Shown here: one piece after another, positions 56,053 to 64,000 of the stretch
Layout: every line of letters starts with the position of its first letter
Numbering within the stretch: position 1 is the first letter of the stretch
Notes under the pieces: generated by a model
What the model was told of the DNA's origin: nothing
Database searches by the model: none
The model's input: the letters and a program-made list of their open reading frames with translations, nothing else
Made by a program: the position numbers and the translations under genes
DNA from: Bullera alba
Taxonomy: Eukaryota; Basidiomycota; Tremellomycetes; Tremellales; Bulleraceae
Assembly (NCBI GenBank): GCA_001600095.1
Contig: BCIX01000001.1
Span: 4,117,198 to 4,181,197 of the forward strand
Reading direction: 5' to 3'
Length of the DNA stretch: 64,000 bases

Positions 56053-57620
56053 TTAAAGAACCACCAGACCCAACATGGCCAAAGCTCCTACAAGGACGCC
56101 GCCGGACACGGCGGTCATCCTGCTGGCGGCACCAGTCTGACTGGGAGAAGCGGCGGCCGAGGCAGCGGAAGCGGGTCTCGAGGTCGAAACGGCGGCGTCG
56201 TTGCCGGCTCCAGAGCGAGATGGACCCGAGGTTATGCTAGCACTGGCGCTGAGAGAGGAGCTGGCACTGCCCGTCATCGATGCAGAGGTCGAGTTGCTCA
56301 TACTGGTGAGAGAGACGGAAGAGTTGGCCGAAGCAGATCGCGAAGCGGATGCCGAGGTGGTAGGTACGGCAGCGGCGATGTTGGCAGATCCTCCACCGAT
56401 GGTGTTTCGGGTCTGACAGTTGTAAGTCGCTCCTGGGGGGTGAGGGGCAGGGGTGGTTGGGTCACCTTGGTGGAATGTCGATCCGTCGTAAACACCTGGA
56501 GCCTCGTCCGTCGGGTTTCCGTCACATTGGTCAAAGCCTTGGTCCTGCGTAGAGTCAGTATATTGCGGTCACTGATTCTGGTGGATCAAGCTCACGTGAG
56601 ATCCTGGGATGGTGAAGCCACACGATAGAACATCGTAGATGTGTTCACAGTAGCCAGCGGCGTTTGGTCCATCTCGACAAGCTCGGAAGCAGAAGTCTCG
56701 ACCGGACATGAACGATGTCCACTCATGGGTCTGCTCGAATCCACCAGTGAAGGCGTTGGTGAAGACGAGACCACCCTCTGGGTTACCGAGACCGGTCCAA
56801 GCTACGGGAAAGTCAGCTGGCGAACAGTGAACACGCGGTGATGCTATTTATTTGCGGCACCAGAACTCACAGTGAGGCTACGAGGTGAAGTCAGTATGAG
56901 TCAATCACGGCAGGAGGTGATGCAAAGAACTCACGTCTAGCTCTCCTCCGTCATCATTGGCAGGAATGAGGATCTTGGTCATCTGGTAGGCAGCGTCAGC
57001 ATAGTGTCAGAGTACGTCAAGGAGGACCAGATCGAACCGGGGGTTGAGCGACATATGATTGGTCGAGCAAGACATCATAGGGAAACCGAAGAGATATATG
57101 TAGACATTCACTCACATCTCCTTGACCGGTGACCTGGACATAGCTGACTTTGTCGTTGACGACTTTGACAAAATGAGCACCGGTGATGGTGCCCTCGGGA
57201 ATGAGTCGGGTTCCGTAGCCATCTTGCAGGCAGTAACTACAGGTCATGTTTAGCGATCGTCTTACGACAACTATCATCGATCTGATGACTCACCTGACCA
57301 CGATCTGCTCGACGTTGCCGATACTAGAGTCACCGTATTGACTGGTCAGAGCGGGTGGACCCCAGAGACAGAAATCGTCGATCGAGTTGATGAATGCGTT
57401 TTGACACGACGAGTCCTGGTGAGCCGTTGTGCCGCAGTTGTTTGTCCCGGTCTGACCACCGCCTTCCGACTTGTCAGGCAGCTGACCGACGGTGTATCTA
57501 CAGGGGAGAGTATACCATGTCAGCATGACCCGATCGTGGGATGTGGCTCTGGACGTACGTTGCGGTGTATTGACCATAGGTCAGGGGGAGCAGGGGAAGC
57601 AGAGCGAACAGGGAGAACAT
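56053..57620 (-). CDS. GPI-anchored secreted glycoprotein (macrofage-activating-glycoprotein-like), with 7-nt micro-exon
   Basis: Cell-surface protein of a basidiomycete family often labelled macrofage activating glycoprotein; biochemical role unknown. Model: complement(56053..56544, 56596..56801, 56871..56877, 56935..56982, 57116..57236, 57294..57497, 57559..57620), 379 residues. Layout: signal peptide (MFSLFALLPLLPLTYG); a cysteine-rich ectodomain to about residue 260, with NNCGTTAHQDSSC, DDFCLWGPP and FCFRACRDGPNAAGYC; a Ser/Thr/Ala-rich stalk likely to be O-glycosylated; and a hydrophobic C-terminus (VSGGVLVGALAMLGLVVL) after small residues, as a GPI signal needs. The 7-nt exon joins GELD to PHSWTGLG and cannot be skipped without breaking frame. 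Confidence 0.85.
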
Positions 57621-58368
57621 GACTGCGATGGATGTTGAGCGAGAACGAGACTACCGATGCTATTATAGAGACGAGAAGAGATAGATGAGGGAGAGTAGAC
57701 AGACAGTGCTCGATGCTTTATACCACCTCGTGTGTTTGCTCATTGCGGTGTTGTGATGGGATTGATGCTCGAGCTAATCTCGACATGTCCCAAATTTCCT
57801 GCCCGTAGATCTGAAACCCTGGACTTACCGCCCAGTGCCTGAGACCGAAGACCTGACTGACGCCGGTGAACCCTGAGTCCGCCGTCCGCCCCCGCTCGGT
57901 TCTCGCCCTTGCCCCACCCCTGGATTCAGTTCCGCTCTGGTCTCACGCCTCTCGGCCCTTCTCGGCCTAGTAGTCCGGCTGATCCCACGTGGGGGGAATG
58001 TTATCAAAATAGCCTCTCCAAGCAATTCCTTCCCGTCAGGCGGTACAGTCCTGTACAGTCATCTCCGAAGTGCGTAGGTGCCTGTAGGTGCGTGAAGGTG
58101 CGTGATGACAGAGTTCACAGCATCCTCACAGCCGGGTCACATCGAGCCGGGTCTGCAGAGGTCTGCGGTCACATTCAGCAATCATCGATCATCATCCACG
58201 ACTGGCAGGCAAGACCGTTGCATCAATGCCATGGACGAGAACAGAAGTAGTAGGTACGAATCTTCGTCAAGTCGTCAGTGATCGATAAGAGACCTTGCAA
58301 CTTCCCTACTGATTGTCTGACATGTCCTCACGTCGAGACTGGAGGGATTCCAGGGCGCTGTCGATGTC
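57621..58368. other. Glycoprotein promoter and repeat-bearing spacer
   Basis: 748 bases between the glycoprotein start and the small gene's stop. The first ~150 bases upstream of 57620 are purine-rich and likely leader. Four 10-bp-step duplications lie at 57951-57970, 58041-58060, 58071-58100 and 58151-58170. No coding region was supported. Confidence 0.5.
57951..58170. repeat. Cluster of short tandem duplications, period 10 bp
   Basis: CTCGGCCCTT/CTCGGCCTAG from 57951; CGGTACAGTC/CTGTACAGTC from 58041; TGCGTAGGTG/CCTGTAGGTG/CGTGAAGGTG from 58071; GTCTGCAGAG/GTCTGCGGTC from 58151. The step is constant at 10 bp and the sequences are unrelated. Confidence 0.7.
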
Positions 58369-58551
58369 CTATTGAGTCTGATCACTACTGATGCCGTTGA
58401 CCATACTGCCATCAGGAGTAGAGGGAGCAGACCGTTTGACTGGCGTCGATGGTGGTGCAGTTGGATAGCCTACATCGGTCTGACTGACGTTGGATGAACT
58501 CCTATCCCTCCCATCGGAGAGTGTGCTGGATTGGACTGATGATTTGGACAT
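58369..58551 (-). CDS. Small Ser/Thr/Pro-rich protein of unknown function
   Basis: A 60-residue open frame starting MSKSSVQSSTLSDGRD, rich in Ser, Thr and Pro, with TPVKRSAPSTPDGSM. No domain is recognised. Just past the TAG, in the same frame, lies DIDSALESLQSRREDMSDNQ followed by a stop; a 36-nt GTCAAC...TAG intron would join the two into about 69 residues. A pyrimidine-rich, CACCAC-bearing leader precedes the ATG, as in well-expressed small genes. Existence as a gene is uncertain. Confidence 0.4.
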   Translation of the reverse strand: MSKSSVQSSTLSDGRDRSSSNVSQTDVGYPTAPPSTPVKRSAPSTPDGSMVNGISSDQTQ

Positions 58552-59039
58552 GTTGACTGGTGATGTCCCGGTATAGGAGAAAGTGGTGGTGGTGGTTGAG
58601 AAGTGGGTTGTCTTTTGTGTCCGAAAACGAAGGGCTCTGCTCGCTATATATACCCTTCGACCACCTCAGACCACTCGACAAATCGGCTTGGCGGCAACGA
58701 AGACATCCTGATACGCCTTCTCGGGTCAGACGAGCGTACGACCTCCTTTCATCTACGACTCCTTCCAAACGAGACATTGCAGTGATATGACGCTAATCGC
58801 CTTCAAGCTGCCAAGGAGGCATGTCCAAGCTGAGCTTGATCTGCAGCTCATCTAAGCGGCTCCAAGGCTGAAAGACCTCGCTTGTCGTTAAAAGAAGACC
58901 ACACAACGGGGCCAACGCATCATACCGTCTGAGCGGGGTGTAAATCGAGTGTGTCAAGGGTGCTTGCATAAAGTCGCATGCAATGCCAAACGTCATATGA
59001 ACAATCGACCTCCTTGTCCGATTGAGTTTCGCACACCGC
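58552..59039. other. Spacer between two small genes
   Basis: 488 bases with the promoter of the small gene on one side and the 3' end of the next on the other. TATATATACC near 58647 could serve as a TATA element for the small gene on the minus strand. Nothing else was seen. Confidence 0.4.
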
Positions 59040-59630
59040 CTATGACGACGTACTGGCTCTCTCGTCCTTCTCCCGAAAGATACTCAAGACGGGCTCACTG
59101 TTTGTGTCAAAGGCGGAGCAACGAACCACTCTGCGCGGAAGAGAAGGTCTCGAGCCGGCCGATGTGTCATCTGCGGGGGTCCCAGGAATCTGGCTCGTCG
59201 AGTCCATTTGAGCCCAAAGCTCCGTCACTTGTGCGTCACTGAGTAGTGGAGGTCCAGCGGGCTCTATCGATGCGAGGGCGGGGTCCCATGGAAGGTTTGC
59301 GTCCGTACCCATCTGATCGGTGTAGTCAATACGCGCCCTCACCTCAATGTTAGACAAGAGGGGCTCCCCAGTCTTCCCGTCAACCTCCAATGAGGGCTGT
59401 ACCACTTGGCTCGCCGGCACAGAAGCTCCTGATACGGCCGTTGACACAGCCGTGTCTGTTTCAGGCGTCTTGCTCATTGCGTCACTCTCGGCCATAAGCT
59501 TGGTCATCTCTTCTTCATCGAGCAAGGGAGGTCCGACGGGCTCTGGTGTGTCCGTCGATGGAGTAGGCTCGCACGTACAGCCCAATTCCGAACAAGTGTG
59601 GTTGGAATAGTCGTCTTGCTGGGCGGTCAT
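59040..59630 (-). CDS. Hypothetical protein with three-fold internal repeat
   Basis: A single-exon frame of 196 residues, not recognised. It starts with a short cysteine motif (CSELGCTC, residues 13-20). Three related units follow: residues 30-56 (EPVGPPLLDEEEMTKLM...), 87-112 (KTGEPLLSNIEVRARI...) and 123-152 (EPAGPPLLSDAQVTELW...). Each begins with a G-x-PLL core, then an acidic helix-like stretch ending in a Met-Asp/Ser region. The units are spaced 30-60 residues apart by Ser/Thr/Pro-rich linkers. No signal peptide or membrane segment. An upstream in-frame Met at 59708 would add 26 residues. The repeats suggest a genuine protein that binds a partner several times, but no function can be given. 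Confidence 0.5.
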   Translation of the reverse strand: MTAQQDDYSNHTCSELGCTCEPTPSTDTPEPVGPPLLDEEEMTKLMAESDAMSKTPETDTAVSTAVSGASVPASQVVQPSLEVDGKTGEPLLSNIEVRARIDYTDQMGTDANLPWDPALASIEPAGPPLLSDAQVTELWAQMDSTSQIPGTPADDTSAGSRPSLPRRVVRCSAFDTNSEPVLSIFREKDERASTSS

Positions 59631-61025
59631 GTTGATAGTTGATCTTGAATCAGGTCTAGAGTGGAACGGTGGTGGGGAATTGATGAGGGAACCGCTGGGT
59701 TTGTACAAGACTTATACCGAACGTGCGTGTTTGTACTTCACGATCGCCACCCACGACTTGGTAATTGCGCATTGGGCTGCGCTCACATTATGTACGAGGC
59801 CGATGAAAGGACCGCGATGTAATCGAACCTTGACACAGATCAGAGGGTCGATACTCGCTTAGGACTTTGCCCGACGTGCTTGAACCAGGAATCACAGAAA
59901 GGATTGGCGTTTCGCCGAAGGTCCGACTTGTCTGAGCCCCTGCGGACTGAAAATCGGGACAGCCAGCGAGTATTTCGTCCATGTTCCGCCCGGCGTAATC
60001 TGGGAGAGGAGTCGAGCGTTTCGTTCTGGCCGCAATGTGACATGCCCATGTTCCCAGCTGAGCAAGTTTCAGCGGACAAGGGGCAGTATCAGACGCAAAG
60101 GCAGGTGTCACCAGCTTCTGGTGTCAGACAGTCACGGGGTACCACAGGCTGCCTAATAAGAGAGAGACAGCGCTCAGCGACGGGCGTCAATTCTCCCGGC
60201 TCTATTCAAAGTCGCGAGTGATGACGAGGCTACGCGTTGACAAGCATGTATTGCATACAAGCGAATGAACGTGAGACCGTTACGACCTGTGATCATGGTC
60301 AGCCAAACTTCTCGCGTGCTTGATTTTACACCGAATCCAACAGCCAGAATAGCCCTTCATTACCCGATGTTCCCTCAGTCTCGCCTTTACGGTCCCCTTC
60401 CCCACCCTATTCTCCGCCCCCACACCAACGGGCTTCGTTTCCAAAGCCCGCCAGGAGGGGCGGTTCTGATCAAAACCTCGAAAGAGGGAGGGTGGGTGTA
60501 CGGATTACCAGAGTGAATCGTCCTCGGGAAGTGGGGTATGGCTGAACTCACTCACGCTTTGTCCTGGACGTCCGCTGTTTCGCATGATGGAGGGCCTTCG
60601 AGCTTCCAATACCCTTAGACGATATCTATAGTACCCGTGCAGTCTGTCCTGCACAACATGTGTATTGCAAGTCAACAACTTGACCTGTCGCCAACCTGTC
60701 GCAATATCGCGAACTGCTCGAACATTTGGCGAGCAGGAGGACTGGTTTCGGTCCGAGCTGGCTAGGCGCGCGGCGCGTCGCACCCGACTCCGACGCCTAA
60801 ACGCATTCGCCGGCCTACCCGATTCGGCAATGACGTATCGCATCCGGGAGATCTCACCGTTACTTGCCTGTTGTAGCCAAAGTGAACATCCTACCAGAAC
60901 GGGAACGAGAGAGTGGGAGACACAGCGACGGGACACTTTCACATCATCGACCATCAACAAAGTCATCTCTGTTTCCGCGTTTGCAAAACATACACTCGGT
61001 GCAACATAGCAAACCAACCGGCAAG
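59631..61025. other. Gene-poor spacer
   Basis: 1395 bases without a supportable gene. An 11-bp-step duplication (ACCTGTCGCCA, ACCTGTCGCAA) lies at about 60680-60703. C/T-rich sequence at 60350-60470 may be a leader fragment, and the last ~100 bases precede the next start. Frames on either strand are short and without recognisable content. Confidence 0.4.
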
Positions 61026-62505
61026 ATGCTCATCTACAACATTCACGCTCCGTCAAAGACCTTTGCAGTCCAGTCAAAAGGTCAGTCAGACTTGCCGTCA
61101 CATTTACTCAAGAGAGGGAAACAAATCGCCCTAGCCTACTTGTGGGAGATTAGCTGACAGGCTCATAGAGGACGAGACGTATGATGGCCTGATAGACAGG
61201 ATCACTAAGAAGGCCGGATTGGAGAAGAAGGATGCGACGGCGCTCAAAACTGGCAAGGAGGGAGCCTTGGTGTACGAGTTTGAGGGCGAGAGGTGGTCTC
61301 TCGAGGACGGTGAGTGATGGCACCAATACGTTCACACCGAGAACCCAGAGAGGAACAGCCATACTGATCCTCCAACTCCAACTAGATGATGACCTGTCGA
61401 TACTCCATTCTCGACTTCCGCCCAAATCGACTCCTTCGGCGACTCTGCACTTGTCTCCCCCTCACGCCCATGCGCACTTCGCTCCATCCCCCGCCCCACC
61501 CGCTTATTCTACTGCCTCTTCTGCCATCAAATCGAAGAATCAGAACAGATCTAGAACCGCCTCCGCCACCAAGTCCAACACGACCGCCAACGGAAGCTCA
61601 AGCGCGACTCCAAAGTCGCCCAAATCGAAGGACTTTGCGACCCAAACCCCTTCTTCCAATGGAGACGAGGCGAAGCATGCTTCCAAGAGCTCGCCGCAGA
61701 AGCCCAGCGAGTCCAAGGACAAGTCTGCGAACCCGGTCGCCAAGTACGAGAGAGAGGTCGGCAAGACTGCTACCGGTTTCGCCGTAGCCAGGCCCAAGAG
61801 TGTCATGTCAGCGAGGACGAACAGGACGCATAGGAGTAAATGGGGAGATGACGATGCTGAGCCTATGGGAGACGTTCACAAGCGAAAGTGGCTCGAGGTA
61901 GGTCGATCGAGGTGACGATTTGGCGCGCTCGTTGCTGACGTCTCAGTTCCACGCCAATAATGGTGTCAGAACCGTGGTCGGCAAAGTTGGCGATGTTGAG
62001 GGCGGTGAGTGGACAGAGCCTTGACGAGGAGTAAAGCTAAACTCAGATAGTCCGGATCTTGCTCAAATCAGGATACAAGGGTGTCTACATATCGCGGCCA
62101 TTCGCCATCAAGGCAGGTCTCGTTGACAAGAAGGTGAGGATCGCTCGTTGAAGTGGCATTGCACAACGACTCACCGATCGCAGTTTGGCATGGGTACATT
62201 CGGTTACACCGGATTGAAGACCATTGGCAACGTTCCCATCAAGGTCGGCTCGAAGACCGCCCTGCACAGTGCGTTGGTGAACGAGGAGCAGCACTTCGAC
62301 GTTGTGCTCGGAAGAACCTGGTTGGAGAAGATGAACGTCAAGTGAGCGATTGTTACCGAATTCCTGTGGTCTCGGCTGATCCTCGTGTTTCAGGGTCGAC
62401 CCACTGGATCAGACCATCCTGACGTACATGGACAATGGAGAGTCGATCGCATGCGACATTGTCGTGCTGAAGGACGCCGATGGCAATGTGATCACCATCA
62501 CCTGA
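61026..62505 (+). CDS. Protein with ubiquitin-like N-terminus and inactive retropepsin-like domain
   Basis: Model: 61026..61080, 61169..61309, 61386..61897, 61947..62004, 62051..62133, 62184..62341, 62394..62505, 372 residues. Residues 1-75 resemble a PB1/ubiquitin-like fold (LIYNIHAPSKTF...ERWSLEDDDDLSIL). Residues 80-225 are Ser/Lys/Pro-rich and disordered. Residues 237-370 follow the layout of a retroelement aspartic protease: the active-site loop position (LLKSGYKGVYISRPFA, Lys-Ser-Gly at 261-263 where Asp-Ser/Thr-Gly is expected), a flap-like GMGTFGYTG, and the typical FDVVLGRTWL at 321-330. The catalytic Asp is missing, so it should not cleave. The gene has six normal introns and no other element parts, suggesting a domesticated domain. 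Family naming is from motif layout. Confidence 0.65.
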
Positions 62506-63894
62506 CGGACCGATCTGTGAAGCCGAGAGGGAGAGCGTCTCCGGTCTGGATCAGAGTGGAAGGATGGTGTTTTAGCGAGGAGGCGAAAGAATGTTCTTGA
62601 CATGTGGCTTGTCACTGTCCAACTTGTTTTTCTGGAATCTGGACGCATCTGTCGATGTAAGTGTATGTGCGCAAATCACAAATCTGCGTATATATCTAGT
62701 TTAGATACCTGCGATACTTATACATAGAGGTGAAAAGAGACTCGTAGATACCCTCATCGATACTTAATCTGTCACCAGAAGTCGATGGTTGAGGAGACAG
62801 ACGATCACCGGATGACGCCGCGCTACCATTGGTCGGGAGATCGTCAACTAAATCTTGATGTTGCACTTGTGGTTGTACCCATCGTCTAGACTAAGCTCGA
62901 CACTCTTGGCTCGAGATTCTTGGCAGCATAGTCCCCTCCCACCTCATCCCACCGTCTCCGCCATGTGGGAGCGACGTGTCGCGAGGGGTGACTACGCCAC
63001 AGACGTAAAGATATTTCGACCACGACTGACCGGGCTGACCAAAGTAAACAGTGTTGATTTCACCCTGTCTCCAAGTGAAGAAACTAATTACCTTCGCACT
63101 CAGCATCCACTTCTCTCTCATGTGAGGACGCGGTAATGCGTAAGTAGTGTTTGGATAGTCCAGACCACATCACCAGTGTCCAGATCGTTCTCGGCTTTGA
63201 GCAGGGGTGATGCGGCAGGACAGGCTTGCTGGAGGCCGTTGCCGCATCGGCGTCCTCTGGCGACATACCGCGCACTCCAGTTCGTACTGACTAGGGGCTG
63301 ACAAGCCACTGATCACCTCTATACGACCCCTGGCTCCAGGCCGCAAGGACTGAGCGAATGGGCAAACAAATGCGCGCCGTCAAAATATAGCGCATCGAGA
63401 ATAAGTACCATCGAGCCTCTGAGCCAAGACGACTTCTCTCTTCCTCTTCTTCAGTCTCTTTCTCTATTCCTTCCACCTTTGATTCGTTCTGTGTCCTTCG
63501 TTCCTCTCCCTTCCCAGCGACTTGTTCTCGCTTGACGCTTGATTCGCGACTCACCAAACGCATCCAACAGTCCTTCTCTTTGCCCGCAGGTGTCGGCGCA
63601 CTCAAACAACAAGTCAAATCAGATCACACTCACCTTATACTTGTTGCCAACGAGGTATGTCTCCTCCCATACCATCTCGAACTTGGGTCTGATCAAGGTG
63701 CACATAGAAGAACTTTCGATTTTGCCCCTCGTTCCCTTTCGTTTCGACTCAAAACATCATTCTCGCAGGTCGATCAGGCGGTCATCTAGTACCCCTGCCC
63801 CACGTCCCCTGTTGACCAGACTTCTACGGACACTTTCTCGCCCAACTCGATACTGCTCCACGCTTTACACTCCATATCGGTTCTCAGACTCAAC
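62506..63894. other. Spacer and leader of the secreted-protein gene
   Basis: 1389 bases without a supported gene. From about 63420 the sequence becomes strongly C/T-rich (CTTCTCTCTTCCTCTTCTTCAG and similar), as in leaders of highly expressed fungal genes, and a 5' UTR intron is possible before 63895. A purine-rich strand lies opposite. Short frames here have no recognisable content. Confidence 0.45.
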
Positions 63895-64000
63895 ATGCTT
63901 GGCCACCTTGCTCTTCTGCCACTTTTGGCCCTCGCCCCTGGTGCTCTGGCCGCACCTGTCTTCAAGGCCCGGTCGCTGCCCGCGCCATTCCACAAGATCC
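63895..64000 (+). CDS. Secreted protein, N-terminus only (3' partial)
   Basis: The first 35 codons of a gene running off the right edge. MLGHLALLPLLALAPGALA is a clear signal peptide with a cleavage site after ALA, followed by APVFKARSLPAPFHKI. The sequence after the signal fits a propeptide with a basic site, as in secreted fungal proteases and glycosidases, but there is too little to assign a family. The long C/T-rich leader suggests strong expression. Confidence 0.6.
   Translation, partial: MLGHLALLPLLALAPGALAAPVFKARSLPAPFHKI

Noticed and set aside
1..64000. CRISPR arrays, operons, Shine-Dalgarno sites or bacterial insertion sequences
   Set aside because: The gene structure is plainly nuclear fungal, with spliceosomal introns throughout; no regularly spaced long repeats were seen.

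Overview
The window reads as nuclear DNA of a basidiomycete yeast, most likely a tremellomycete of the Cryptococcus/Kwoniella type. Genes are dense and lie on both strands. They are cut by many short introns (about 35-60 bases, mostly GTGAGT donors, CTNAC-like branch sites and CAG, TAG or AAG acceptors). The proteins match fungal families (JIP5, CAF17/IBA57, MSS4, myotubularin, CAP, SKI8, RKM4, CDC43, GLO3, a CDC4-type F-box/WD protein). All exon coordinates were worked out by hand from splice signals, reading frame and family motifs, and the exon sum of every intact multi-exon model divides by three. The CDS entries give the span; exons are in the text.

1-26 kb is a housekeeping block of alternating divergent and convergent gene pairs: JIP5 (partial), CAF17, MSS4 PI4P 5-kinase, myotubularin PI3P phosphatase, CAP/Srv2, SKI8, a divergent mitochondrial-carrier-like protein, RKM4 lysine methyltransferase, a Tag1-like single-pass membrane protein, CDC43 (GGTase-I beta) and an AAAP amino-acid transporter. 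24-38 kb is an accessory catabolic block: two sugar-type MFS porters, an amidase with an apparent +1 frameshift, a nitronate monooxygenase, an M20-type hydrolase with altered metal ligands, and an allantoate-permease-like (Dal5/ACS) transporter. Together they suggest uptake and nitrogen release from an amide- or nitro-containing compound; the joint role is inference.

38-47.5 kb is lineage-specific: two cysteine-triad proteins of unknown function, a tRNA-Leu(CAG) with an intron, long gene-poor stretches, and a tandem pair of F-box-like genes, one of which has an in-frame stop in mid-gene. 47.8-62.5 kb returns to recognisable genes: GLO3 ArfGAP, an epoxide hydrolase, a CDC4/Fbw7-like F-box/WD40 protein, a GPI-anchored secreted glycoprotein, two small unknown genes (one with a three-fold internal repeat) and a protein with a retropepsin-like domain that has lost its catalytic aspartate. 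The right edge holds the first codons of a secreted protein.

The least expected pattern is a recurrent set of short tandem duplications with a period of about 10 bp and unrelated sequences. They are found only in intergenic DNA, mostly around the accessory genes. Other oddities are micro-exons of 7, 8 and 12 nt, a start codon that fills its whole coding exon, and five introns best closed with AAG.
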